From Arcuatula senhousia (lineage: Eukaryota; Mollusca; Bivalvia; Mytilida; Mytilidae), in NCBI GenBank assembly GCA_963971305.1, contig OZ020306.1:33873512-33937511 (forward strand): 64,000 bases of DNA, in the 5' to 3' direction. Of this stretch, positions 26,072 through 38,600 are shown piece after piece; positions within the stretch are counted from its first letter, which is position 1; the number at the start of each line of letters is the position of its first letter. The notes beneath the pieces are model-generated. The model was not told the origin of the DNA. It searched no databases and worked only from the letters and a program-made list of their open reading frames with translations. A program made the position numbers and the translations under genes.

Positions 26072-26734
26072 TTCCTGATCAATTTCAATCTTTCGCCAAT
26101 ACCATTACCAATTGTCAAAGAATCCATATACTTGTTATAATCTTGCGCGGGTGGAGGTCAAATCAAGGCAGCTATTAAAATGTAGTTCCTAATTCATTCG
26201 TTGATTGTAGGCATTATTTGCATGACATGATTATGTGATATATTTCAAATAAAGGAGAAGATGGTCAACTATGACCTTGTAACCGTTTTATGATAAAAAA
26301 AAAACAGGTATCAATAAAGAACACCACACTTCGGTGTGAAAAAGGGAGAAAAAAAAATTCTCATAAAAAATAATAAAATTAATAATAAGCGTGTCCGAAA
26401 GTTGAACAAATAAATGGTTTCTTTAATAACGCATTATTTTGCATTAGTTGCGTGTATATTGAAAAAACATCCCACTGTACATTAAAATAAAACATATTCC
26501 AGGCAATAAGTAACTGACAAACATTCCGTCCACTGAAGACTCATCTAACCAAAAGGTTAAAATGCAAAACACCATAAGAATATGAACATAAAAAAGGTAA
26601 TGAAAACCAAACTCACAAACGACCAAAAACTTTGCGAAGCCTCAAATGTGTGACGCGCTGCAATAAATCAGGTGATGGTATAAAAATACAACGTAACTAT
26701 CTTTAATTTCAAAAACTAACCCTTATCTGTGAAT

Positions 26735-29700
26735 TTTTTTTTTACATCAGTAGATTACTGATTCTTAGCTAGCTGTCAGTAACAGCGAGTGTTCTACAGA
26801 GTTCATTGACCGTCCGTTCTTTTGTTCATGTTCTCTTTAGTGGAATCGATTTGATTGTCATTGTGTCTTTAGTTTTTGTGCTTTGTCTGGGGTTATTGAT
26901 AGGTGGAAGCTTGGGCCCAAAAAATTAGTTTAAACCCGTCACATTTTATATGTGCCTGTTTTAAGCCAGGAATCTTTGACAAATCATTTGTTTGTACTTG
27001 TCTTTTTCATGTTTTCTGTTCCTTGTTTAAGAAGGGGGTCTATCTTTGACTATTTCAGGACTGAATTTGAGTTACATTGTATATGCATTTTATTTAGACT
27101 ATTGGCCAATTGCAGAACCGCGAGCAGCGCCTACTGGCCTCGTTGAAGGCTGCTGACCGTTGTCCATTGTGGTTTTTCTCTATTGCCGCTTTTTATGTGA
27201 GCTGTGTCGCGTACACTCATTCCACATTTCATTATTTTCTATTTGATAGAATCATTTAATGAACATATAGTGGTAATGATCATGAAGTAAAACTTGAAAT
27301 TGCATACATGTTTAACTTTATAAATCATTTAATTTACTTCTAAGAATATCAAATTTACAAAGTTAAGTCGTAAGCGACAGGAGAGCAAACCAAATAAAAT
27401 GTTTGGAGCTACGGAAATTTTGATGCTCCATATGGCCATGTTTATATTATATACACAAGAATTTAATATAACAAGGGAATATAGCTTGATTTCCATCGAG
27501 TTCTACAGAACTATCCGTTCAACTGTCATCGTGCTATCAAAGAAAGACAACAAGCATTCGGCAACACTATTATTCTAGCTAGAAGTCGACGATATTGACG
27601 ACCACAATGTAATAGTGCTACCAAATATGCTCATCAAATCCTCTAGTAGCCTGCAGGATTAATCGTGTTGTCTGTTGTATTAATATACAAGTAGCTAGTA
27701 ACATTCTTAGATATGTATCTTTCATTTATCTTTGTTGTGGGTGTATTGCATTTTCGCCACTTTTTGCGCAACAAGGTTGAATTTCATTGGCATCCCTAAA
27801 AAATCTTTCATTTGTGCTATTCTCAGTTAACATTTATTAAGATTTAGAATTAAAGTTCCTGCTTTACCAAAAAACAGAGTAGATGAATTGACAATAAATA
27901 CACTTGCTTCATGTTTGGTAGTAACGTTGAAAGTGGATTTTTATTTCCTACTACGGCTAACAAGCATTCGATGTTTTCTGTTAGCCTTTGTTCAGTAGTG
28001 CAAGATTTTTTTATTAATGGAACTTTTAAATGTTGTCCTTTGTACTTTTTCAGATGTATTCAATCCATGGCTGCACGAATGGAAATCATATGCTACTTAT
28101 ATGCTCTTTTGCCAGGAAATCTGAAAATTGATATGAAAAGATGTGGTGCTTGGGAGCAAAGGAAGCTAGTTCTTAGTCCAAATACTATACATATTGATTT
28201 GAACAGGCTATGCATAATGTGATTTCACGTACATCGCCCAGATCAAAGATTGATTACTGTAGATTTCATCTCGGACAAATTTGGTGGCATAAAATTCAAG
28301 ACCTCGATCGGACTAAGCACTGAATACAAGGAAAAGACTTGTAATATCGGAAAATGGCACATTCTTTGGGGATACCATATTTACCACCTGGTGAAGTTGG
28401 CTACTGTTTTTGGTTATCATGAGTGAAACTCCTACCGACAAGATGTGTGCAATTTGCTATGTGTTGGGAATATCTATTACACAAGACGCGAGGGTCCCTA
28501 CTCTCGTATTGGGCAGCTGTACCAACTGAGAATTGTAAGAGAACAATTAATAATGGACCAAAATCCTTTCATTCGCAATATAATGAACAGTTTACTTCAA
28601 ACCACCCAAATATGTATTCCTGTATGTAGACATTATACAGAAAATTCAGACTACAACTCACATAGAAATGAGATCACTAGATACCCCGACAGTAGCAAGA
28701 CGATATCACAAAAAGTTGGACTATCTATTGGAGAATTACTGGATGTGCAGGAGAGGTGAAATGGGAATGAATACGTTAGTACAGCTTGCTTACAAGTTCA
28801 GTGCGAGAACAGATCTGTGGTGTCCTATACTGAGTGCTTCTGTGTGGTTTCAGTGTGATAATTTTATGGTCCTGTTTTTTTTTTTATTTCTTTTAATGCA
28901 GATCGATATCGTGTTTTATACAAATGTAGCTTGATATTGCTTTTAATGAAAAACATATTTTATGATATCGAAATCAATAGATAAAGGTATTGAAAGTCTT
29001 TATCCGTATTTTTGGCGCAAATGAAACATTTCAGAAAAGACGCAAATGAAGTATTTTTTGTGCAAATGAAAAGTTATTGGCGCGGCCGCAGCAATGCACC
29101 GCTTTGTTGCACGAGGAAAAGTTCAAGTTTATAATTCCCTTGTCTAATGATATATCAGAATTACTTTAGTGTGTCTATTGATATTCACCGATATCAGTTG
29201 CCTATTTAGTCGTTTGTCTTACTTTACGTACTTTTATAGTACACTTATTTTACTCGTTAATTCATTTTATCTTGTTGGTGACAGGTACAAACTTTAGTAT
29301 TGAATTAGCTTTTTAACGTGTGTTTGATGCAGTAATATTAAATGGATTTTTGAAATTTTCTTCTTTGCTTTTTATAATATTTAAAAGCTTTTCATTTTTG
29401 TAAGTTGCATTAACACTCCTATTATTGAATTCAAACAAAATTGTGTACGTTTTTATTGAAAAAAGTTAAAAAAAAAAAAAAAATTACAGGAAATGGGGCT
29501 TGGTTCGGGATCATCATACGTCTTTTTTTTCGATCTGCAAGAGTTACCTCCACTTTGTTTACAGGGCGGTGAAGAAAAAAATGTACAAGTAAATTATAAT
29601 TGTTTTCAACCATTTTTAATTTGTATCATATGTTAAAACCAATAAACAACTAAACAAATGTAATACACGAAGGTATTGATTTAATTGTTTTTAAGTATAC

Positions 29701-30270
29701 ACGATCAAACCTCCCTGACTGTCTTAAGTTAAAATTCATTACTACATGTACATGTAAGCATGTTTTTAAGTTAGCTTTAAATTAAAGTTATCCTCAGTAA
29801 AATTTTGTTAGTTATTTTATAGCAATAAAGTTGACGAGTTTGACAGGAATCCAAGCACAAAATGTCTAAAATAACTTTGTTATTCTGGAATAAATATGGT
29901 AAGTAGAACAGGGAAGTGCATCGCCTATAAATCCTGGTTTAACTCAAACTATTTATGATGTTTGATGGCCTGAAATTCCCATTACTCTAATTTTGTAGCC
30001 TATCTTCTTCTACTCAGATATACATACATAAAACAATAATAGATGCATAAAGATCACAAAAATTAACATAAAACAATGTTTTCATATTTTCCAACTTTTC
30101 AAGGTTTTTGAGCCTACAAATGGATACATAATGATGTTTACTTTGAAATAGCTGCTAAAAGGTCAACTGAGGGGCTTTTTTTGCAACCAAAGATAGCATT
30201 TAAAATATCCAAATGAAAACAAACAACACCAAGAGCATGTTTTGGCAGCTAACATTGTACATATGCAAGC
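26735..30270. other. Intergenic, dispersed repeats only
   Basis: 26928-27245 is a dispersed repeat (listed separately). 27246-30270 holds only short frames, without a recognisable domain or splice pattern. 29010-29110 has a repeated 'gcaaatgaa' phrase next to a local GC-rich spot ('ggcgcggccgcagc'). The non-coding first exon of the EXOC2 gene should lie in this stretch or just downstream, but I cannot place it. Confidence 0.45.
26928..27245. repeat. Dispersed repeat (cccgtcacatttta ... tgtcgcgtacactcattccac)
   Basis: Shared with 63252-63578: both begin with 'cacattttatatgtg', contain the 'aagccagg/aagccgg' block and end with 'tgtcgcgtacac.cattccac'. The 3' half recurs at 56830-57125 and 57247-57295 ('ggccttgttgaaggctgct', 'gtgtcgcgtacacttattcc'). 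Confidence 0.65.
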
Positions 30271-31358
30271 ACATCAAAGTCAGGGCCAAAAGGAGTAACT
30301 CAAGGTTCTGTCATGGGCCCAAGTCTGTTCTTGTTCTATTTCAATGATATCCCACTCGAAATAAAGTCCACAATATGCCTTTTTGCTGACAATACTATCT
30401 TGTATCTAGCCGTCAAATCCAATTCTGATTACAATACATTAAAAAGTGACCTCGATAAATTAGGCTTCTGGGAGAATAAATGGCACATGGCTTTCTATCC
30501 CAAACAACTTGCAATGTCTTATCAATATCCAAAAATAAAAACCCCATCAAACACACTTATACATTGCATGGCCACAACCTCGAACATGTTGAAAAAGCTA
30601 AATACCTTGGCATTACAATCCAGCAAGATCTTAAATGGGATAACCACATAAATAATATATGCAACAAAGCTACCAACTTTCTCAGCTTCTTAACACGAAA
30701 TCTTAATATCAGTTCTACTGAGGTTAAGAAGCAGGCATATAAATCACTAGTTCGTCCATTGCTAGAGTACGCCTGCTCTGTGTGGGATCCATATACAAGG
30801 GAAATATAAACAAAATTGAAATGATCCAAACTTGTGCAGCTAGGTTTGTAACTAACAGATACCACAACACCTCTAGCGTATCAAACATGTTATACCACCT
30901 GAACTGGAGAAGCCTTGCACATGGAAGATGCGATGCACGACTTATACTCCTCTATAAAATACAAGAGCACTTAGTAGCCATCAATAAAACTGACAGACAC
31001 ATACCACAGTCATGGAAATTAGCACAGGACCGACAGACCGATGCCTGTAAAAACTCATTTGGTCTGGTGTTTTTGTGCCTTTCACAGGTCAAATGTCCGG
31101 TAGAAGTTGGCAGTATTTTACATATTATGCATTATTGGACCTCTATATTTTCTTTTGGTCCTGTGAATCTTGGCCAATGATGGGACCGAATGTCCTGACC
31201 CAAAAAATCCTAATTTCCTTGACTGATACCACCTCTAAGACAGTCTAGAAACATGCACTCCTTAACCTTCCAAATCCCTCAATGCAGACTACAAGTAAGA
31301 CATCAATCCTTTTTCCCAAGAACCATAAAACTCTGGAATAGCATCCCTGTAAACATTG
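30271..31358 (+). pseudogene. Fossil non-LTR retrotransposon reverse transcriptase
   Basis: The C-terminal half of an RT is readable across several frames. Motif B survives as GVTQGSVMGPSLF, and motif C has decayed to FADN where FADD or YADD is expected. YLGITIQQDLKWD and LVRPLLEYACSVWDP follow, and after a block of unrelated sequence (about 31020-31240) the terminal FFPRTIKLWNSIPV near 31300-31358. At least two frameshifts, near 30500 and 30805, and the lost catalytic Asp show that it is dead. It differs from the LINE at 18760 and is older. Confidence 0.85.
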
Positions 31359-31743
31359 GTAAACATTATAATGAATGATTCGATATAATCATTCAATTCC
31401 ACAATAACTCAATACAACTACATGTACATCACAGTCTTTATGTAAATAATTTTAACCTATATAGCTAAAGATTTTTTCTAAAAATGTTCCCCCAAAAAAT
31501 AATGATTAAATGATAAAAAATAGTCAGTTATTTTTATTTCACTACCACCTGCTTACTTAGAAGTTTTTGTTCCTTTAACATAAATCACTTTTTGAATTAT
31601 TTATATATGCATGCACAGAGAATGGCAGTTTCTTCATCCTGTTGAAGTTGGCCATCAGACAGTAGAAGTAGAAGTATATTATATTAGTTACAAATCATGT
31701 ATGCATGGTGTGATTGACTAAAGATTAGTTTTTTTCATTTCAG

Positions 31744-31775
31744 AATAACAAATATATGTTGACAAGATATAAGAA
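31744..31775 (+). other. EXOC2 5' leader part of first coding exon, with uORF
   Basis: A splice acceptor (tttcatttcag, AG at 31742-31743) precedes the leader, so at least one non-coding exon lies upstream. The leader contains an upstream ATG at 31756 that opens a seven-codon frame. Its TGA stop (31777-31779) overlaps the main ATG (31776-31778) as ATGA. Confidence 0.65.
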
Positions 31776-33462
31776 ATGAGAAGAGCTGGACCCCCTCAGG
31801 TTACTGGGGTTGCACCAAAAGAGGGCTCACCAGGGACATTAATCACAATTCGTGGAGAAAATTTAGGCTATGATAACAAAGACTTAATTGGTAAAAAAAT
31901 GTTACTTTACAGTATACATGTCATGCATGTTATGCATTGGAGGATTATAAACACATGTACATTTTATTTTTGTTAGAATTATAATCATGATAATGTAAAT
32001 GTACTGTTCATCTACCTGTTCAAATTTTATACACAAATACAACATGTTGTACAAATATGTATGCTACATTTATGATTTACCTGCAATAAAAGTTTTCATG
32101 AAAATAATTTCGCATTCACTAGTGATACCTGTAATTCTCAAAGACAAGTAAATGAGGTAATTTTAATACAAATTAACAAAATTAGAAATGTTTTATCTAG
32201 TATGTTATGCTTAGCTTACTTAAAAGATATTCTAGAAATATTCATTCACATTTTTAGCTCACCTGACCCGAAGGGTCATGTGTGCTATTGTCATCACTTG
32301 GCGTCCGTCGTCCGTCCGTCGTCCGTCGTCCGTAAACTTTTTAAAACGTTAACTCCTCTGACACCATAAGTCCAATTGCAACCAAACTTGGTATGGTTGT
32401 TTATTAGCATTCAGTGCTTAGAACTTATGTGGGGATTTTTGATTCGTCGTAAAACATGGCCGCCATGGCTAAAAATAGAACATAGGGGTAAAATGCAGTT
32501 TTTTGCAAATAACTCAAAAACGGCTACAGATATCAAAATTCTGGCATAGGGTAAAAGTGATCAGCACCTCAAGATCTACCTACCCTGAAATTTTGAAGAA
32601 AATCCAACGACCCATGTAGGAGTTATTGCCATTTTTGTGGATTTTTTGCAAATTTTGCACATGTTTAGCTCAATATCTTGAAAACTATACTAGATATTTG
32701 AGAAATTTAAATTGCATATTGTTGAGCACATCAAGATCTACAAAATATGTGATAGGGTCAACGTTGTAGGACCTTTCCTTTTAGGAGTTATTGCCCTTAG
32801 AACGTCAAAATTTAGCATTTTAACAGCATTTCCTCATTACATTGAAAACGTTAACTCCTCTGACACTTTAAGTCCAAATGGAACCAAACTTGGTATTATT
32901 GTTTATTATTATTAGGTGTATAGAACTGTTGTGGGGATTTTTGATTGGTTGTAAAACATGGCCGCTGTGGCTAAAAATAGAACATTACGTTAAACTGCAT
33001 TTTTTTGCAAATAACTCAAAAAAGGTGACAGATTTTTAGATTTTGATTGAGAACAAAAGTGATCAGCACTTTTAGATCCACCATATTGTCAGATGACCCT
33101 CTTATTAATCTTATGACCTTTTCAACGTTAAATAGATTTTGCCTTATAACCTTTACTTCAGGCACATATGTCAGGTGAGCGATTCAGGCTCCTGGGAGCC
33201 TCTTGTTGTATAACATTTACTAAACCCATTTGTCAGTCTGAAAGCGACTCAGTTTTAACAGCTATTATTAACCTTGATATTTTATATATAGGATTGAAAA
33301 TATGTGGAGTTGACTGCCTGTTGTCAGCTGATTGGAAGTCCCCCAGTAAGATTACAGCTAGGAGTGGACCAGGAAAGGGGACAGGAGATATCATTGTAAC
33401 GACCAAGTCAGGAGGACAGGGGACATGTACAGTACAGTTCAGAGGGTACCATATACAGATAG
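31776..33462 (+). other. EXOC2 exons 1-2: Ral-binding IPT/TIG domain
   Basis: Exon 1 (31776-31890) and exon 2 (33292-33462) together encode residues 1-95, the immunoglobulin-like IPT domain. In the mammalian protein this domain binds RalA-GTP, and Thr11 and Arg27 are key contacts. The aligned residues here are Thr10 (in QVTG) and Arg26 (in TIRGENLG), both kept. The [10 protein letters not shown] strand is nearly unchanged. The tryptophan before the TIRG strand in the human protein is a glycine here. Confidence 0.8.
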
Positions 33463-35622
33463 GTAAGTTAATCAACTTTGTTTATAAAGGTATTACGTTA
33501 TTATAGTCTTTAAGGGGGCTCGAGGATCTAAATTTCTAATTATAGATTTTTCTGTAATTTGGCACATTTGTAGTCCTTTGTGTATGGATCAAAAATATGC
33601 ATTAAAAGATGGGGGTCACCGTTCATTTAAGCCCGGTATTGAGGTTCTCAAAATAGGCTATTACCCATCTATTTTATATAGATTATATAGGGAAAATGAT
33701 AATTTAAAGCTTAAAATGAAATAGAAAAAGACCCAAACAACAGAATTTCTTCAAATTTGCAAAGAATGTGTGTTTTAATGCATTCTTCAAATTGAATCAA
33801 TAAAAATTTGGGGTCACCGTACAAATAAAAAAATGAAATTAAAAAAACTGTTGAAATTTTGGCATTTTTCACACAAAATATAAAGAAAATGAGGAGTTCA
33901 ATGTAAAACATGGCATACAGAAAGAACTGAACAATAAAATTTCTTCAAATTTGGACAGAAGCTGTGTTGTTTAATGAAATCAGTGACGATGCTACAGACA
34001 TTGGGTGGATTGACCGATACAATACCGATGCGCAAAAAATATGCGCAAATTTAGACCCGCGAGCCTCCTTAATCATAATAAGTAGGTATTTTGAAATTTA
34101 AATACACTCAAAAAATCAGATCACTCTTAATATTTCAATTTGTCTTATAAGCAATGCAGCATGATCAAAATGCAGAATTTAAATTTCATAAAAAGTACAA
34201 AATTAGTGAAGGATTTTTGAACATTTTTCTTTATTACACAAGAGTGCAATTCAAAGAAATAGAATTAAACAGTTTCCTGCTGAAATACAATTGTAGTAGT
34301 TAATATTTTCTCTGTTTCTTTTGTCAGGTCCATTACAAGAATCAGCTATTTGGATCGATGAATCTCAGACAGTTTCATCTAATCTAAGACATGGTCGACC
34401 TGCAGCATCCCCACTGTTTTCTAAAGATGATGAAGATCCTTTGGGGATCTCTGATGAAGGCAACCAGTAAGAAAACTTCATTAAAAGAATATAGCCAATT
34501 GGGAAAAAATAACATCTTTATATGTTATATGTATTTTACAATTTCAATGTCACAGTAATGTAGAGTTGGAGTTTTTATTTTTATAGAATGTGGTTAAAAC
34601 TTCTACAACTAACAGCTTTAAAAAAAAAAACATATATAGAAAATTGATTAAAATGCAAATATTTCTCATTGTCTAAAATATTTTTCAGGACCAAGTTTTC
34701 AGAAGATCAATTGTTAGACCTTTTTCCTGAAGGTAAATTTATCTTGATATTGGTCAATGTTTCAGCATTTAGTCGTTAAGTTTTCAAAGTGTAGCATATG
34801 CAAATGCATGTACTTTTCAATAATTGCCATATTCTTTTCTTATTTATTCAAACTAGTGAAAAGTTATTTAATGGAACACCACTTTTTACTAATCTCATCA
34901 AATTAATTATATGCTGCTATTGGGAGTTTTCCACTGACAAGTTTCTTTGTTTTTCTTTTTTTTTAAATTAGTCTTTTTGAAATGCTCTATAACTGTGATT
35001 ACCATTGCATTTACACTATTCATAGACATGTAGGAAGAATTGAAGATTTATAAATCTGATTTTGTTGACATTTCAGCCTCTGGTAATCTGTCAATAGAGA
35101 ATTTTTCGCCTTCTTGGTACTTACTAGAAAATCACAATTCAACCAGGTTAGTACCATTAATTGATATAATACTATACAAATAAAGCCTTTTTGTTTACCT
35201 TGATGTATGCTTTTATTGCCTTATAAAAAGTCTTTATTGACTGAGGACAGATTACTTGCAATAGATTGGGCAGTTTACTCTCAAAATGGTTTAAGCAAAT
35301 ATGAGGTTGATCTAACCAAAAATTCTCTCACAGCCTCTGATTTGCATTGCCAATGATAATTTTGGGAAACCTGTTTTTTTATTTGTTTGTCAGGCTAGCT
35401 TTGGGTTTAAACTTTTTTCTTGTAAACAGTTTGTTGGATCTTCATGAAATGTTTAACATGTTTAACACTAACTTATCACAATTCAAACGTGTATGGCCTA
35501 ACAGGCCATCAGGTTCTTAGGAGATGTTTAAGCTTGTTTGCTGAAATAATAATCTTAATGATGTTGGGTTTTTAGCTCACCTGGACCAAAGGTCCATGTG
35601 AGCTATTGCCATCACTTGGCGT

Positions 35623-35663
<41 letters not shown>

Positions 35664-38600
35664 CGTTAACAATTTTTCAAAAATCTTCTCCTCTGAAACT
35701 ACTGAACAGAATTGAATGAAACTTGGTATGATTGATCCTTAGGGTGTCCTGCACCAAACTTGTGTTTCGATTTTTGATCTGTCAAAAAACATGGCCGCTG
35801 TTACTATAAATAGACTAGGGGGGTCAGACTACTGTTTTAATACGACCACAAAATTTTTGCGATCGTATTATGTTATGGCGATGTCGTTGTCGTCGTCGTC
35901 GTCATTGTCGTCGTCGTTGTCGTCGTCTGTAGACACTTTGGTTTCCGTGCGATAACTTGAGTTGTGGTTGACCAATTGTTATAAAATTTTGATATGATGT
36001 TTATAACCACTAAAGGAAGGTTGGTATTGCATTTGGGGTTTCTGGCCCCTACCGTTTAAGAAAAAAGGGCCAAAAGGGGCAAAAATGGGTATATTGACAA
36101 AACGTCTGTAGAATGTTTAATTTTCATCCGATTTTGATCATTCTTTTTTTATTGTATTCCTCAATAAATTCTGTCAACAAAATGTATCAACGGCTTTGAT
36201 GTATCTTGTACTGTTACATTGCTACTGGGGGTCAAAAAGGGGGCCACACCCAAAAAATTGACTTTTTTATTTGTTGTCCGATTTTCAAAATCTTTTTTTC
36301 ATTGGAATCCTTGTGAAAATCCCTGCCTGGGTTTTTCTATCAGATTTGCAATATCTCTTACCGTTTTTGAGAATTTAGGGGTCAAAGGGGCCAAAAACAC
36401 CGTTTTTAAAAGTTTGTCATTTAAACCAAAAATTAAGTTGTAGTGGGCCTGCCAATTGTTATGAAGTTTTAATATGATGATTATATCCACTAAAGCAATG
36501 TTGGTTTTGTATTTTGGGTTTGTGGCCCCTTCTGTTTTAGAAAAAAGGGCTAAAACGGGTGCATTGATAAACCTGTTGTAGAATGTTTATCATTCATTCG
36601 ATTTTGAAAATTCTTTTTTTATTGAATTCATCATTAAATTCTATCTACTTAATGTGTCAATGATTTTGATATGTATTTCACCATTACATTGCTACAGGGA
36701 GGCTAAAGACAGGCCACCCCCATAAAATCAACTTTTTTATTTGTGGTCCGATTTTCAAAATCTTTTTTTCATTGGATTCCTTGTGAATGTTTCTGCCTTA
36801 TTTATTAATCAGATTTGCAATATTTTTACTGTTTTTGAGAAATTAGGGGCAAAGGGCAAAAATTTCAAATTAATACATGTATATAAATAAGGCTTTTTGT
36901 ATTAGATGTTGATGTAAATATAAATGTGTCAAAAATGCCTTTTTAAGTCCACCACGGGATGCATGTGTCAAAAAGCTTTGTAAATCTACCATGGGCTTCA
37001 TGTGACCAAAGCAATGGACTATCCATACTGGGCCTCCAACGTACAGGGTTCAACTTGTTGCGGTCGTATCATGCTGCGCTCGGCGTAGCTTTTTATTGGC
37101 TTATAAATCAAAAAGTATAAGAGATAGAGGAAATCTGAGGCCACGCTACTGATTCAGCATCAAAAGCTCTACAAAAGTCTCCATTTGGTCAAAGTTGTCA
37201 GATGACCCCTTATAGGGGTTATGGCCCCTTAAAGGTGAAAAATTGCCATTTTTCATGTTTTTGGCCTACAGAATGGAAACTATTGCACATAGAGATAAGC
37301 TGTTGCTTGCTTAAATGTTCAGCTCATTTAGCTCTACAAAATTCTCCATAGGGTCCAAGTTGTCAGATGACCCCTTATAGGGGTTACGGCCCATGAAAAA
37401 TAGCGATTTTTCATGGTTTTTGTCCTACAGAATGAAAACTATTGCAGATAGAGATTAGCTGTTGCTTGCTTAAATGTTCAGCTCTTTTAGCTCTACAAAA
37501 TTCTCCATAGGGTCGAAGTTGTCAGATGACCCCTTATAGGGGTTACGGCCCCTGAAAAATAGCTATTTTTCATGTTTTTGGCCTACAGAATGAAAACTAT
37601 TGCAGATAGAGATAAGCTGTTGCTTGCTTAAATGTTCGGCTCATTTAGCTCTACAAAATTCTCCATAAGGTCAAAGCTGTGAGAAGACCCCTTATAGGGG
37701 TTACAGCCCCTGAAAAAAAGATTTTTCATGTTTTTGGCCTACAGAATGAAAACTATTGCAGATAGAGATTAGCTGTTGCTTGCTTAAATGTTCAGCTCAT
37801 TTAGCTCTACAAAATTCTCCATAGGGTCCAAGTTGTCAGATGACTCCTTATAGGGGTTATGGCCCCTTATAGGTGAAAAATGGTGTTTTTGGCCTATAGA
37901 ATGAAAACTATTGCAGGTAGAGAAAAGCTGTTGCTTGCTTAAATGTTCAGCTCATTTAGCTCTACAAAAGTATAGGGTCAACATCAAGACCAGGTGAGCG
38001 ATTCAGGCTCCTGGGAGCCTCTTGTTTTTTTTAGTTTTGATGATCTTAGAGCAGGATTAGCACATATGAAGAGAAAAGCTAAGCATAGATCTGAAGGACC
38101 AATAGCATTTGTTAAATCTAATTTATCGTCAACATTAGACTGTTTAGATAGTTTACAGAGTAAGTTTTTAAAGTCAATTTTGTGACTGATTTTACAGCAG
38201 TTGAAAGAATAGAACTGGTAAAGCTGGTGACAGACAGTATAAAAATGTAAACTGATTTAGTAATATTTTCATCATTAATTACTTTAGGAAATAAATGAAA
38301 ACAAAAGCTTAACACAGAGTAGTCTGTTGTGTCTTATACTCTTATTCTACACCAACATTTTTTTTCCTGTTTCAATTTCATGTACATGTATTTCTAGACT
38401 ACCTTGAATTAAAAATATAAACCAGAAATTATAAAAAAAAAAGCTCAAGATAAACACTTCAAATTTGTATGCCCTTGTCAAAAGTCATGCAGGAAAAAAG
38501 CTATCATCATTACATACTGGTAGTTGTTTTTGTTTTCAGTATTCTATTTCAATTTCAGATATGTATACAAAGTTTTGTGATGATGATATTAAAGGATCTT

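Larger units (their letters stand above)
13168..26734. repeat. Tandem array of a ~1,475-bp unit (minigene repeat)
   Basis: Successive copies of the same unit follow head to tail. Taking the ATG of the internal reading frame as origin, units start at 14229, 15704, 17180, 18661, 23036, 24517 and 25970. This gives spacings of 1475, 1476, 1481, (4375, of which about 2.9 kb is an inserted retrotransposon), 1481 and 1453. A 5'-truncated copy with an internal deletion of several hundred bp precedes them (13168-14228), and the last copy stops at about 26734 with a similar deletion. The inner copies are nearly identical by eye; the last two are clearly more diverged. This pattern fits unequal exchange or gene conversion inside the array. 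Confidence 0.9.
35574..38026. mobile_element. Composite repeat filling EXOC2 intron 5
   Basis: The outer element has AGCTCACCTG at 35574-35583 and CAGGTGAGCG at 37991-38000, continuing to 'cttgtt' at about 38026. It carries a (GTC)n tract (35624-35663). A second inverted-repeat element is nested at 35841-37068, and a tandem array lies at 37110-37990. Its right end directly adjoins the pyrimidine tract of the exon 6 acceptor (AG at 38033-38034). Confidence 0.75.
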